The notes beneath the pieces are model-generated. The model saw nothing but the letters and a program-made list of their open reading frames with translations, was not told the origin of the DNA and searched no databases. From Macrolepiota albuminosa (lineage: Eukaryota; Basidiomycota; Agaricomycetes; Agaricales; Agaricaceae), in NCBI GenBank assembly GCA_027475525.1, contig JAMWFC010000055.1, positions 2,815,042 to 2,879,041 of the forward strand: DNA of 64,000 nt, in the 5' to 3' direction. Position numbers and translations under genes: made by a program. Shown piece after piece: positions 1 through 12,508 of this stretch. The first letter of the stretch is position 1. The number at the start of each line of letters is the position of its first letter.

Positions 1-2740
1 CTGTTATTATGTGCATCCAGATCCGTCAGCCGCTGCAGATTGCCAAGAGTCTTGGGAAGCTCGTTGAGTTTGTTATCGGAACACGAGAACGTCTCGAGGT
101 CCTTGAGGTCGCCAAGAGTTTCGGGGATACTCTGGAATGAGTTATGGTCTAGCCGGAGGTGTCTGAGTGAGGATAGGTGGCCTAGTGCGCATCGGTCCAG
201 GGAGGAGAGTTTTGCATGGGAGATGTCGAGGGAGGTTAGCGTAAATGTGCGGCCAACTGGGCCAGGGAGGAGTGAGAGCTGAGTTATTTCATTGTGTGAA
301 GCGTCGAGGGTTCTGAGGCAGGGTCCGAGGGAGAGGTCTAGCCCCTGCACGGCATTATGGTCTGCAGATAGGTACTGGAGCTGTGGAAGCATCGATACGG
401 CGGAGAGGTTCGTTATGACGTTCCGCCGGCAATCGAGCTTGCGCAGGTGGATAAGATCGGCGCATTCATCTGGGAACTGGGAGATGTGGTTCCCAACGAT
501 GGTCAGGGACTTGAGCTGAGTGAGTTTGCCAATTTCTTCGGGGAGCTCAGATATCATGTTGAAGGAGATGTCGAGGTCTGCGAGGGACTTGATTTGGCAT
601 ACGATAGAAGGGACGGTGCGGAACTTGTTGTTGGATATGTTGAGGACTGTGAGGGAGTGTAGGCGAGGGAAGTACCATGGCAGATTCTCGATCCTGTTGT
701 TCTGCAAGTACAGATATTCAAGTGACGAGTTGTCCAAGAATGCTTGGTCGAGATTTCCGATGCGGTTTGAGGAGAGGTCGAGTTTGCGAAGGTTAGATAG
801 ATGCGGTACACTCTTGGGAACAGTCTTCATTGACATGTTGGATAGCCGGAGGTCGAGAAGAGATGTACATGATTGGACAAAGTCAAGTGGGATCTCGAGC
901 ATTGGGTTTCCAGAGAGCTTAAGCGAAATAACCTTTTCGGCGTTCTTGTGGACTGCAATAGGGATGGCGACAAGAGCACGCCCCTCGAGATCGACGTTTT
1001 CGAAAGAGTTAATCGTCACTTGCTTGTCCTGTAAAGAGTGAGCACATAAAATTGCATGTATTGAGCATCTACTCACTGGCGTAAAAAGACTACTTCGATA
1101 GATGAAACGGATGAGGAAGGACAATTTGTCGCCTTGAAGAAGAACGATTCCGTCATTTGCATCGTATCCGTGGTGCTCCAGTCGCCTCTTAATGAGGTTC
1201 GCCGGTTTCTCCGTCATACCGAGCAACCGCTCTCTTCCTCGTTCCCTAACATACAGCCGATAGGTCTCGTGTTTGGGAATGAACAACTTCTCATTCAGCG
1301 ACGGCACCAACTCAGCGACGGTCGTCGTGAGGAACATCTTCGCCTCGTGGAAAGAGTCGTCATCCTTGTAGATGCGCACAATATATGGCGTAGCTCGTTT
1401 CCTAGGGACTTTTTTCGTGCGCTTCCGATGGTGCATTTGCAGGTTCGTACTAGCGTTTGAATCGCCAGGCTCGAGGTCATGAGAGTCCACATCAACTTCC
1501 TTCGGCTTAGCAAACTCCATACGCCCATCCACACCAACAACCTTCGGATCCAGATACACCGGTCTATCGTCCTCATCCGCCGAACTCTCATTATCATTGT
1601 TCACCTCCAAATCGCGGGTATCGACTCCCCAACTCTCCGGCGCAGTCCAAGATGGCTTGCTTGTAGGAGACGAATGAAGCACGACCTTTCCAAGCACTTG
1701 GTCCTTCGGTGAGATCCCGCTCGTCCTATTGGATAAAATCCTGCAATGCCGTTTTTCAGCGGGGGACGTAGGATGGAAAGGGTCTGAGAATTCTCCAGAA
1801 AAATGAAGAGGGCGGTAGTAGTCGCTGCCCGGCTCGAACCCGCTGCTGAATGAGCTGGATTCTTGGCTAGTATCGTACCTCGGCGCAGGTTGTCCACCTG
1901 CGCCGATGATGCCCTCTTTTATGAGTTCCGGTACGCCCCATTGCGACAGGTCGATATTCCGCAACGCATCTTTATCGTACTCGTCCGGTTCGGGTTTCAG
2001 TGGAGGTGAGGGGGGACGTGCATCGGATGACTTTTTCTTCCTTTGCACTTTGTCTCTAATTTTATCTTTTTTGTGATATTCATGCGGGGAAGTGGGTGAA
2101 GGTGCAATGAAGTCCTTGCTGACGTATGCATCTGGAACCGGAGGCGGCTTTTGTAGAGAAGGGTGAATTTCGTTGGAGTTGGCTCGTGAACGGCTCTTGG
2201 AACGACCACGCAGCTTCGGGAAAAAGGAAAAGGTCGACTTGGATTTGTGCAGGGAAGGGGTATCCAGCACCGTCGAGGAAATGGTATTGAATAGATGCCT
2301 CCTTGAATTGTCGTCTGCTGACAGGCGAGGCTGGCTCTGCCCTTCCGAAGTGCTGAGTGTACTGTATGAATCTGATGTCCGAGGCGGTCGTGGATATGTC
2401 GAAGAGGACCCTGTACGGAATGTGCTAAACGTCGAGAAGGATGTCTTGGAGGGCAACGCGAAACTACGAGAGGCTTTGGGCGGGGTCGTGGGCTGATTAC
2501 GCGAGTGACCTCGATCAGCTTCTCGTCCCCACTCCACAGAAGGAACAAAAAACGCACCGGCTCGCCCCAGGGCGCGATATTTTGCATTCCGTTGACCGCG
2601 AGGCTACTGCCGACTGTCGAGGTGTTCGACACAGGCGCCGTCGTCGATGTATGCGCTGTGGTTGAAAGAGAGTGTGCCTGGTCAGAAAGAATACCATTAA
2701 CAGCGACATTGGATGACGTGGGACGATATACGAGGTGCAT
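1..2740 (-). CDS. CAC1: Adenylate cyclase, N-terminal portion (gene continues off the left edge)
   Basis: Makes cAMP downstream of G-alpha and Ras in nutrient and mating signalling; membrane-associated in fungi. Three exons are visible: 2740-2558, 2492-1077 and 1028-1, joined by phase-0 introns of 65 nt (2493-2557) and 48 nt (1029-1076). The start is the ATG at 2740; an upstream start or exon cannot be excluded. About 875 residues are seen. A Ser/Pro-rich leader is followed near residue 240 by a short conserved stretch ending in LSQWGVPELIKEG, resembling the G-alpha-binding segment of fungal cyclases. A Ras-association-like beta-grasp region (PYIVRIYKDDDSF to FLIRFIYRSS) spans about residues 427-530. 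From about 560 there are at least 14 leucine-rich repeats of the LxxLxLSxNxIxxLP type to the window edge. The PP2C-like and catalytic domains would lie beyond it. Order RA then LRR is characteristic of fungal adenylate cyclase; a different RA-LRR protein is the main alternative. Confidence 0.82.
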
Positions 2741-4425
2741 TGCCTGGGCAGCCTCGCTGTGAGATGGGTATGAGTGAGGGCGTCGTGCCCGACGACGAGG
2801 AAGAGTACAAAGGCGTTGGAAAGCACGCAGGGTTAGCCGTCGCTGATCAGGAATCCAATCGGAGATCAACTTGGTTGCCGGCGCGGGTTGATTTCATTTT
2901 TCTAAAAATCCTCTAGTCTCCGAAGCCGAAGAGCGTTTATTTAATCTCTTACATTGAAGTCTACGTCTACTGTGATACAAGTCGCTGGGCACTGAACTAC
3001 TCTAGTCTGGGGCTACAACAACGGTTATCACCGTAAAAGCTCACCACGAACATTGGCACATGCATACTTGGCTTAGTATTGACCCTCGCACATTTCCGAA
3101 TGCCGTGATTTGTTCGGCCAGGTCATCACTCACTGCATGTCAAGAACCATGACATTTTGACAGGATTTCAATGGAACTTTCCTATGTAAGGCTGACTTTG
3201 AGGCTCGTGGTCCTGGACGTGTTACGGCTGAGTCACTTCAGGAATGTCTTCGCACACATGCGACGTAAGTAAGTATGGAATATCACTCAACACGCGTTGC
3301 GTGGGATGATGTCGACTGACACATGCTGAGATGCCGTCTCTCAGAATCGGAAGACTGTCTACGTTCTCCGGCTTCAGATCATTGTGTCAGGCTTTCCAGA
3401 CAAACATGGTCTTAGTCAAGCCATCCTGTCTGATCCAAAAATTCTTGAAACCGACCGGCCGCGGTGAGCTGTACCCGACAATCTTTGGATGTCTACCTCT
3501 ACGCACTGCCCCTCCCTTCATTATGATTCACCCACGATCTTTCCATCACAGCGCCAACGTCATGTCATAACCTGGAACCTCTCACCTCAGTCAGGCTCTC
3601 GGCCCGTCCCTCTGTCCAAATCCATCCCAACGCCACTTCTGAGCCGAACGACAGGTACATTACCCCACACAGGCCATGTCCAACCCTGTTCCACAACATG
3701 AGTCATGATGGCCACCCTGTATGGATATCGATCACCTCGGCGCCACCCCCTCATCATGCTCATCATCTGCCAGGAAAATTCAATTCCCAATTCGGTCATG
3801 ACAACTATCCCTGGACCTGAGAAAGTCCTTCATTCCGTTTAAGGATACCTCGTCCCAATAACACGCCACTTTCACGTACTTGCCTAACACACTTAGACTT
3901 TGCACGTCTGACACTTAGAGCGTTCAATGTCCGCGTGATGGTCCTTCCTCCTATTCGAGCTTAATGAACGTGAGTAATCTACGACTTCAATGGTCTCCAG
4001 TCTCTGTGCAATAATCCACAAGCAACCGGCACTTTCCAAGTCTTCTCTTCTCTTCTCGTGTATCATCAAACTCCGGCATCGGACATGGGCGATTGTACAT
4101 GTATAGCTCCGAGTCGCAAAGATGGTGTGATAGATGGCGTGATATAAGTATGTCTAGTTAAGTACCAACTTCTCTATAAATCCAGAGAAGCTCCGGATTG
4201 ACAGTGATAATGGTAATACTCGGTGACATTACTTCTGACACCTTTTCCAAGGCCACCATTCGCAAACTCCCGAGATCCATATTGTTAAAAGGCGGTTCTA
4301 GATAGGTATATCTATTGAAAAAAAATCGTGAGTCTTTTTTTCGGATCTGTTGATCAGGAGGTGGATAGTGAGTTCACACAACCAAATCATACTTCTAAAA
4401 GTCTGAAACCAAGCTTGAAAAGATT
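2741..4425. other. Intergenic region without a supported gene
   Basis: I see no open frame with splice sites or a recognisable domain. The part next to 2740 should hold the adenylate cyclase promoter. CpG dinucleotides are frequent here, as in host sequence and unlike the repeats that begin near 4.8 kb. Confidence 0.5.
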
Positions 4426-4797
4426 TTATGTGGCGTACTCGGCCGCCGTGTTTGAGGTGATAAAGCGCCTTATCATGACGTCAACGACGTAGGCTCCAAG
4501 TTTGCTGCTCGGTTCATCCTTAGAGGCGGCATTTTCAAAGTCCCGGCATCTCAATTTAGCTTTGGAGTCGGACACAACTCCACTCTTCTCCCTACTAATG
4601 TGATTATGTCCTCCATGAGTACGGTATCTGCCGGCTGAGTGGTTGTCACAAGTCATGTATTCTACCAAGATGGATGTGTTGCTTCGATGGTACAATGTTG
4701 CCGTATTGATTCCGTTTCGATTTTTGGAATGATGAGGTCTGTTCTTACTGCTGGTACTGAAAGTCATTTTTCTTGTAATAAAAGAAGAAAGAAACAT
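4426..4797 (-). CDS. Hypothetical 123-residue ORF
   Basis: An ATG-initiated frame of 123 codons with a basic, Ser/Asn-rich N-terminal half. No domain, signal peptide or membrane segment is apparent and I do not recognise it. Its first codons lie in a sequence (about 4749-4808) resembling one arm of the hairpin element at 57485, so the start may be repeat-derived. It may be a chance ORF at the edge of the transposon block. Confidence 0.2.
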   Translation of the reverse strand: MFLSSFITRKMTFSTSSKNRPHHSKNRNGINTATLYHRSNTSILVEYMTCDNHSAGRYRTHGGHNHISREKSGVVSDSKAKLRCRDFENAASKDEPSSKLGAYVVDVMIRRFITSNTAAEYAT

Positions 4798-5735
4798 GTT
4801 ATGCTACTTCCATGATGTGTTTTCTGAGGAAGGAGCAGCCCTCCTCCCAATGTATGTGGAAGTCTTCAGAGTTCCAGTCACAAATTTCTTAGGGTCAGAG
4901 GCATGTGTTCTCTCTGGAGTTGGCCCAGCCTATGCCCATGACTGCACACATGCCTGCAGCTGGAGAGGACCTGTTGTTCTATCAGCATCAGCTTGAAGAG
5001 GTGGGGGTCCAGGAGTGCCACCTGTTGTTCAGGATCCAGGAGGTCTATAAGGAGTTGCAGTAGGAGAGAAGGGCCCAGGAGGATATTTAGGGAGAGAGAC
5101 ATGTGGTGCTCTGAGTCCAAGAGGAGTTGGAAGGGGAGGTAGCAGGTCTGCAGGCAACACTGGAGCAGGGAGATGATTGGGCACCTGGGGCTGGAATGCA
5201 GGGCACAAGGAAGGCAGAGCTTCAAAGGCTTCTAGAGAGGGTGTGGGCAGTGCAGGCAAGCCTGGTATGCCAGAGGAGCTGGCTGGTAGAGTATAGCTGC
5301 TGCCTAGGAAGAGGCAATGCATAAGTAGCAGTCCAATCCTCCTTGATTTCCCATCTGATCAATATTAGCTGGGTGTGGAAACACCATCTCTTGCTAGATA
5401 GTAGTGCCTCAGCCCATGCACTTGTCCAGCAGGGACTGGCATTGTTGTCTGGCTCTTCCTCAGCAGAGGTTATGCAAGGAGTGAACCAGCTGGGGCATCT
5501 GCTGGCTGCCCATCAGAGGTGGAACCCATTGTCCTAGGCACATGGATGGAGATAGCAGTGGATGCTAGGAAGCCCCTCTATATAATGAGAAGATAGCAGC
5601 AGTCCTGGCATTCATGGAGGTTGCAGAGGGTGGGATTAGGTGAGAGGGCAGTGGAGCAGAGTTCTGGAGGCACTTCAGCATTGTAGAATTTTGTTTTGGA
5701 AGACTTGAACCTGTATAAAGATAATGTATAATAGA
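4796..5735 (+). pseudogene. Decayed repeat-derived coding sequence
   Basis: The plus strand reads a Glu/Gln/Leu-rich, coiled-coil-like protein broken by several stops (for example EELEGEVAGLQATLEQG near 5120-5180 and LVEYSC near 5290). The style resembles the auxiliary charged ORFs carried by gypsy elements in this window (see 41041-43390). It lies directly beyond the 3' LTR of gypsy A, so it may be an older element into which gypsy A inserted. I cannot assign a function. Confidence 0.4.
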
Positions 5736-6252
5736 TGTAAGGGTGACTTCTGGAGGCTATAGCTCAGTCACACAGCTGGCAGAGGGAGATCCAAAGTGTA
5801 TTAGAATATATACTGACAATATCATGATAACTACTCACCTGGCAGAGAGAAATCCAAAGAGAACAAGTTTAAGGATTTTCTATGCCAGGTTGGATGCTTC
5901 TGGGGCCTCTGAAGCATGAGAAATAACTGTACAGTACAACAAACCTTAAAAACTCAAAAATTGCCTAAATAAACAACTGTACAAATAAGGCAGGAAAACT
6001 CCGGACTTTGAAAGTCAGAAAGGCAAACTCTGGCTTATGTAAGCAGTATGAAAGTAGTGCTGAAGGGCCCACACTTGTCTGAATAGTAGCTAAAGAACCA
6101 GAGCACCTTAAGAGCTGAGAATAGTACTAACAGATAGTGTTGAAAGAGTATAAACAGTAAAATGAGAGAATGACAGAAAAATAAGAGAATGAATAAAAGG
6201 AGAGTGAAAAGATAAGGAGTGAAAGAAGAAAGAAATGAGGAGTTCCCTGACA
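5736..6252 (-). repeat. 3' LTR of gypsy A
   Basis: On the minus strand it starts TGTCAGGGAACTCC at 6252, immediately after the integrase-like frame, and ends CCTTACA at 5736, giving 517 bp with TG..CA ends. It is an inverted homologue of the solo LTR at 8124-8622; shared blocks include TCAGACAAGTGTGGGCCC and GATCCAAAGTGTATTAG. Confidence 0.8.
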
Positions 6253-8123
6253 GGAACTTGGGCACTATTCTGTATGCTTGAAGCACAGGAGGCAGTTCCA
6301 GCATATAATTAGATGTGCTAGGTACAGCTTCAAGAGTCCTATATGGTCCAATCCACTTGGGACACAGTTTGCTTGCTTTGTTTTTTGGCAGGTTCAAGTT
6401 CTTTATTGAAAGGTAGACTAAGCTCCCTTTCTTGATGTCTGATTCATTATGTCTGCAATTATTCACATGTCTCATTTGCCACATGTGCAATTCTATAATT
6501 GCATTATAAGTGTTCACTAAGTTTCTCAGCACATTGCACACAAACTGTTTGACTCCAACATGAATAACTTTGTCAGTGCAAAGTTTGCAAATCATGAATG
6601 GCATATAGCCACTATTGAGTTTGAAGGGTGAATACTCTGTAGTTTCTGAAACACTCATCTTAATAGCAAATTCAATAAGTGGACATCTATCTACCCAGTC
6701 CTTCTGGTCAGAATACACAAAAGCTCGAAGTATCTGCACAATATTTCTATTTGCATGTTTTGTCTGTCCATTCATTTGCAGATGAAAGGACGTCAACATG
6801 AGCTGTTTTGCTCTAAGCAGGTTGTGCAGTTCCTTCCACTATTTGGAAGTAAATTTAAAGTTTCAATTACTGACAGTTGAGCTGGGCAATCCATAGAGTC
6901 TCACTATCTCTTTGAGATAGATCCATGACAAGTCTGAGGCTGTCATGGTCGTCCTCACAGAAATGAGATAGACCATACTGGTCATTTAACAGATTACTAT
7001 TCACAGGTAGTTGAAACTCTTTGACTCAGGGAATGGATCAATAAAGTTCATTTCAATAGAGTCCTAGAGTCTGATGAAAATCAGAAGCAAGTAAAGCTTT
7101 CTTGGTGGCTTCAAAGTTGATACTTTTGACTGTTGACATGGCTTGCATGTTAAGCAAAACTGGCTTGTCTTTTTGGCCATTTTTGGCCACCAGTACTAGT
7201 GACACATGTAATCCAACATTTTCTGAGTTCTGAAGTGGCCTACTACTTTGTGGGCCTAGTCCAGAATAGTCATGATCAACAACTGCTTCTGGAAAATGCA
7301 GCTAATCTTGGACTCCATGGATCTGATTAAATAGATAAGCTGATGCTTGACTATAAAGTGTGGATGCACCTGTATATGGTTTAGAATTTTCAGGAAAAGA
7401 TGATTGTGTCTGTATCCTTGCTGGATACATGCACAAAACTGTGCATTGTCTCTATTGATTGGTGCAAGATGACAATCATGCAATTCCAACACATGTTGTA
7501 GTGTCATCTTCTTACTGCTAGGATGCACTTCCTGCCTCTTTTTTTGCTGTGCTTAAGAGGCCTCATGGTCCACCAGCATCTGAGCCTCAATATTTCAAGC
7601 TTCTCATTGTTCTTGTAGTTACTTGCTGTGATGTATTTTCTGTGCTTATATAGCATATATTTTAACTGTGTATTCCTTTAGTTCATGGAACCTATGCAAG
7701 TGCAAGTCTTTGCCCTCTGGATCTATTTGTTTGTCTGCTTAGACATATATAGTCATGCATGTCATGGATATCCTCTTAAATGTCACTCTCAAAATATCAA
7801 GACAAACAGTTTGCAACATTGGTCAGTTCACTCTTTATATAGGTAATATTAAACTGATATTGCAATATGTAGTCAATCCAGCAATGTTGTCATGGAGATA
7901 AGTGCACTTAAGTCTTGAAAAACTTGAGTGCTTTGTGATCTATAATAATATGGATCTTATATTTCATCAGCTTATTCTTCTATTTTAGGAGGGCTTTTAA
8001 GATGGCAAGTATTTCTAACTCATGTACTGCATAATTTTGCTGTGCAGCAGTGAACTTCTAGGATATAAACTCTATTGATCAGCAGGTTTGCCAAATTTTT
8101 TCTTGGCCAAACATGGCTCCAAC
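6253..8123 (-). pseudogene. Ty3/gypsy A pol fragment: integrase and RNase H
   Basis: Minus-strand remains of an integrase. At 6799-6253 the frame reads TSFHLQMNGQTKHANR, the gypsy core around the third catalytic residue (usually TDGQTERxNR; here the Glu position reads Lys), then LLxxxEFAxNxSxSxxTxxSPF-like and GPYR motifs of the C-terminal chromo-like region. Further upstream in the element, the 7256-7528 frame and neighbouring scraps match the zinc-binding and RNase H-connection region. Many stops and shifts make it non-functional. CpG is strongly depleted. It is interrupted at 8124 by a solo LTR and continues at 8623. Confidence 0.75.
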
Positions 8124-8622
8124 TGTCAGGGGACTCCTCATTTCTTCCTTTTCTCACTCCTTATCTCTTCACTCTCCTTCCATTCATTCTCTTATTTCTT
8201 CTGACATTATTTCATTTCACTGTTTCTATTCTTTCAACACTATCTGTTAGTACTACTCTCAGCCCTTGAGATGCTCTGGTTCTTTAGCCACCATTCAGAC
8301 AAGTGTGGGCCCACTCAGCACTGCTTCCAGACCGCTTATATAAGCCAGAGTTTGCCAGAGTTTGCCCCTTATTTGTACAAGTGTTTGTATAGGCAATTTT
8401 CGAGTTTTTAAGGTTTTGTTGTACTGTACAGTTGTTTCCCACACTTCAGAGGCCCCAGAAGCGTCCAACCTGGCATAGGGAATCCCTAGACTTGTTCTCT
8501 TTGGATCTCCCTCTGCCAGGTGAGTAGCTACCTTGATATTGTCAGTATATATTCTAATACACTTTGGATCTCCCTCTGCCAGCTGTGTGACTGAGCCACA
8601 GCCTCTAGAGGTCGCCCTTACA
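8124..8622 (+). repeat. Solo LTR of the gypsy A family with 5-bp target duplication
   Basis: 499 bp starting TGTCAGGGGACTCC and ending CGCCCTTACA. It is flanked by CCAAC on both sides (8119-8123 and 8623-8627), the 5-bp duplication expected for a Ty3/gypsy insertion. No internal sequence remains, so an element inserted in the opposite orientation into gypsy A and then lost its interior by LTR-LTR recombination. Confidence 0.82.
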
Positions 8623-10122
8623 CCAACTTCTATCTTAGATGCATTATATGTGAGCTAAATAATTATAAGCTTATCAATACATAAGTCAATTGGCTGGATT
8701 ACCAGTATCTTTGCACAAATGCACTTAATCATATCAAAACATTGCTGATGCAGCAGTCTCCAATAAAAGGGGGATACATTCTGGATCATAGCTATCAATG
8801 GCCTGGTATAAGCAGTGATGTCTGGTAAAAAGTTACCAATATAATTTATTAGTCCAACAAAATGCTATATATCATTATATGTGCATGAAGTACATCAGTT
8901 TCAAATATGATTGAGTTTATCAGTATCTGGGTGTATACTCTTCTCATCAATGACATGACCTAAACAGTCTATATTGAGTGTATATAACTCACACTTTTTT
9001 ATTTAAGGTAGAGGCTGGCCTTTCTAAATCATTCAAATATAACTTGTAAGTGCTGCTCATGCTCCTCAATGGAGTTCAAAAAAATAAATATATTGTCTAA
9101 ATAGACGTGCATGAATTTCCTGATCACATTTGGAAAAATGAATATTATTAACCTCTGAAATATTGCTGGCATATTACAATCACCAATTTGCATTATATTG
9201 CTTATAAATGTCTCTATTAAAGACAAAAACAGCATCTTTGGTATGTCTGGGATTGATTTTTGACCTATATATACTTTGCTTTAGCAATATCTTTTCATAT
9301 GACTTTCTGATGTAGGAGGAGAGTTACATCTTTGACTGTATTATTGTTGTGCTACCATGCATCCAATGCTGTCTGTAATGTTCATTCTTTTTGGGAATAC
9401 ATAGTAATGGTGCAGCTTGCACTGCTAGTTGTAGTTTCCACCACTTCACATTTATATACCTGTTTGTCTTTTCATGAAGCTGGTTTTGCAGTGCTCATAA
9501 ATAGTAAGGCAAATAATATTTGTATTGCCTATTCCATCAATAAGATTGATCTCATAATTTACTTTTCTTTAAGAGGGAAGTTTCTTTTTCATTCTATTGA
9601 CAATATTAGCAAACTTGTGTTGCCATTGCTAGCATAATCAAGAAATGTCTTCCTCTGTAAGGCTCATAGCCTTACTTTTCCTCTTTGACATGTGTGCTAC
9701 ATGTGGTTGAACTCTTGATTTAAATTGCTACTGTAAGGCATATACATGCTCTTCTATTAGATCTATCAGATTTAACCTTATGACTAATTGCATCCTTACC
9801 ATTCTCATTGTCTCTGATGATGATTGCACACTTTTTGCCTTCAGCAATACACTATTAATCATGATATCTGAGGCTTCAGAAATCTTATCCTCCTATACAT
9901 GACAGTATACCTCTTCAGTCTGAGTTGATTGCACCCTTTTTATAGTATATGTCATTATTAACACTACAAACTCATTCTACTTTTGTAGCATGCATGAGTT
10001 ATACATCCATTGCACTTCTGGTCAAGGCACTGGTCAATTTTATAGTGATCATGCTTTTCATAGTTCTCACTGTACTATACACCTTGTCCTTGATGAGATC
10101 TTCCACCTTTATCCAAGAGCTA
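8623..10122 (-). pseudogene. Ty3/gypsy A pol fragment: reverse transcriptase
   Basis: The minus frame at 9235-9029 reads IGDCNMPAIFQRLI then VYLDNIFIFLNS, the gypsy RT palm with the YxDD box changed to YLDN. Surrounding frames are broken by stops. Sequence and order match the RT of gypsy B at 44.8-45.5 kb. The element is next interrupted by a Tc1 transposon at 10123. Confidence 0.75.
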
Positions 10123-11723
10123 CAATGGCTCAAAAAACTGTCCCAATGTTTCATACTTTTTGAAAGATGACATTGATATAAAGAACAAGAAGTACCTAAA
10201 ATTCTAATAAAATCATGTAAAATACTATGGTACTATAGCTACAAAATGAACCTAAATTTATGTAATTAAAATCAAAACTGATAAAGCAATAACTATTTTA
10301 AAATATTCACTCATTGGGACAGTTTTTTGAGCATATCTAATTTTAGTATCTAGTACTTTGTATGTTCTCCATTTGCCTTGATAACTGCTTGAATCCTTCT
10401 AGGCATGCTTTCTATTAGTCTTTGGCATACCTCTGGTGGTATTTCATCCTACTTCTTTGCAACCCTCTCCTATAATTCATGCACACCATGAGGTGTTTCA
10501 TATTGCTGAAGTTGCTCCTTGAGGTACTCCTAAAGATGTTCAATAGGGTTGAGATCAGGGTATTGGGCTGGCCACCAAAGGACATCAAAGTTGTTGTCCT
10601 CAAACCACTTGTCAGCTCTCTTGGAGTTGTGTTTGGGGTCATTGTCTTGTTAAAAGTAGCAGACACTCTCCTCAATCTTCAACTTCTCAAAGCTCTCCTT
10701 TGCTTCATCATCCAAAGTTTCACAGTACTGCTCTGCATTTATGATCCTCACCACCTCCACAAGCTTTCCTACTCCATTTCAATCTATACAGCCCCATACT
10801 ATGAGATTATTCCCTCCTCCATGCTTCGTAGTAGGTGTAGTTGTTCAGTCTGAAATGCCTTCTCATAGCTTGCACACATATTGATTCCCATCTGACTCAA
10901 TTCTGTTAATCTTTGTCTTATCTGTCCACAACACCCTTTTCCAGTTCTTTATAGTCCAGTTCTGATGCTCCTGAGCCCATTTAAGCCACAGTTGTTGATG
11001 TCTAGCTTTGAGCATAGAAACTTTTCTCTTAGTAGCAGACTGATACCCCTCCTCCTTCAACACATTCTGGACAGTCTGAGAAGAGACAGGGTTGGAAATG
11101 ATGTTGTTGATAAAATTGGTGGCCTGGACAGCTGTATCAAGTCTCCCAGTTGAGATTTGTCAAACAATAGCCTGTTTATCACATGGAGTAAGCTTAGCAG
11201 GATGGCCTCCAGGATGGTTTTCCTTGTCCATCTCCAACTCTCTACCAATCCTCCCAATAGTAGACTTCCCTAGACCAGTTTGAGCCCCAATCTGACGCAG
11301 AGAATACCCTTGAGCAAGAAGAGAAGCAACAGTAGAGCGTTGTGCAGGTGGAATAGGTTTCATGATGGTGGTTGAAGGTCAAGATGTGGTTCAACCAGCT
11401 TGAACTACTCCCAAATATATCTAAACATGGTCACATGACTTTGTTTATATTTCCACATGCAACTTACTCTTTATTTCTGAGTAAAATAGAAATAAACCTG
11501 AAAAATTAGAGATGCTCAAAAAACTGTCCCAATGAGTGGATATTTTAAAATGGCCATTGCTCCATCACTTTTGGTCTCAATTACATAAACCTAGGTTTAT
11601 TTTGTAGCTACAATGCTATAGTATTTTACATGATTTAATTAGGATTTTAGGTACTTCTCATTCTTCATGCCAATATTATCTTTCAAAAGGTATGAAATAT
11701 TGAGACAGTTTTTTGAGCTATTG
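10123..11723 (-). mobile_element. Tc1/mariner element 1 (1601 bp) with about 210-bp TIRs
   Basis: Flanked by TA at 10121-10122 and 11724-11725, the Tc1/mariner target. The ends start CAATRGCTCAAAAAACTG, and inverted arms of about 210 bp (10123-10338 and 11513-11723) remain highly similar, with a second inner copy of the CTCAAAAAACTGTCCCAATG motif at the inner edge of each arm. It sits inside gypsy A and is therefore younger. Confidence 0.88.
10350..11363 (-). pseudogene. Tc1-like transposase with nonsense mutations
   Basis: Cut-and-paste transposase of the DD34E group. From the ATG at 11363 to the stop at 10350 the frame is 338 codons with no net indel, the normal Tc1 length. An N-terminal helix-turn-helix reads TVASLLAQGYSLRQIGAQTG. 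The catalytic positions are visible: D in VLWTDKTKIN, D in QDNDPKHNSK, and E in PDLNPIEHL. Several in-frame stops interrupt it, for example before QDNDPKH, after GCID, and before EYLKEQL; each is explained by one transition (CAA to TAA, TGG to TGA or TAG). Not functional. Confidence 0.85.
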
Positions 11724-12279
11724 TAGTTTGCTGGCATTCTAGTGACTCTACCATGCATTTATCATGCCTATTCATCTATTGTTTAGCCTGGTTAGGCTTT
11801 TCAAAATTATATACAGCTATGTCCAGCTGCTTCCTCTTCTCCAGAGTTCTTTGGAACTCTTCCCTAGTATCAGAATTGCTGACAAGTTTGTCAGTAGATT
11901 ATCCAGTAGGACTTCTTTGTCCTCCACCTTCTGCACCCATTGCTCTTTTGCAACTATTTAGTCAGTCACATTTGTTGCAACGTTTCTCTGTTGCACAATA
12001 GTGCCATAAGCAGCCATCTGTGTCATGCAACACTACTTTCTTTGCTTTTATAAGCATACTATTCACAACAACCATGTCATTCACAAAGTCCAGGGACATT
12101 CTTTTCTTATGTATAAATAGCATATCAATAATCATATTGTAGCAATCAAAATTTGCTATATCTATATATTCCTTGATTAATATCCCAGACATCTTTATCT
12201 TTACCTCAGCGCTAATTGCAACATGGCGCAACTCCATATAGTCCCCATTGGAGCATCAATGGCTCCTCCAGCTTATATA
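11724..12279 (-). pseudogene. Ty3/gypsy A protease-region fragment
   Basis: The minus frame 12237-11962 reads YIDIANFDCYNMIIDMLFI, near-identical in pattern to IDVANFDRYNMIISTLFM in gypsy B (46.6-46.7 kb). This is the C-terminal part of the retropepsin domain. The 5' part of the element (gag, 5' LTR) is missing; the second Tc1 element begins at 12280. Confidence 0.65.
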
Positions 12280-12508
12280 CTGTCTTAAAAAACTGCTCTA
12301 ATATTTGGCCTTTTTGGAAAGATTCACATGGTGTGCAACAATTATCTAAGCAAAAAATTGTAGAAAGTCACATAACATACAGCTGCATCCTGGCTTTAAA
12401 ATAATATATAGATCATGTGATTTGGACAAGACCTTGCTGATTAATAAATCAAACAAAATATTCAATCATTGGAGCAGTTTTTTGACCCACTCTAATTTAC
12501 TCTAATTT

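Noticed and set aside
2941..4425. Several 60-80 codon ORFs in the region right of adenylate cyclase
   Set aside because: No domains, no consistent splice pattern and no good starts; treated as intergenic.
5736..8622. The inverted repeat at 5.7-6.25 and 8.1-8.6 kb as the TIRs of a large DNA transposon
   Set aside because: Each arm has TG..CA LTR ends, one follows integrase directly, and the other has its own CCAAC target duplication, so they are LTRs in opposite orientation.
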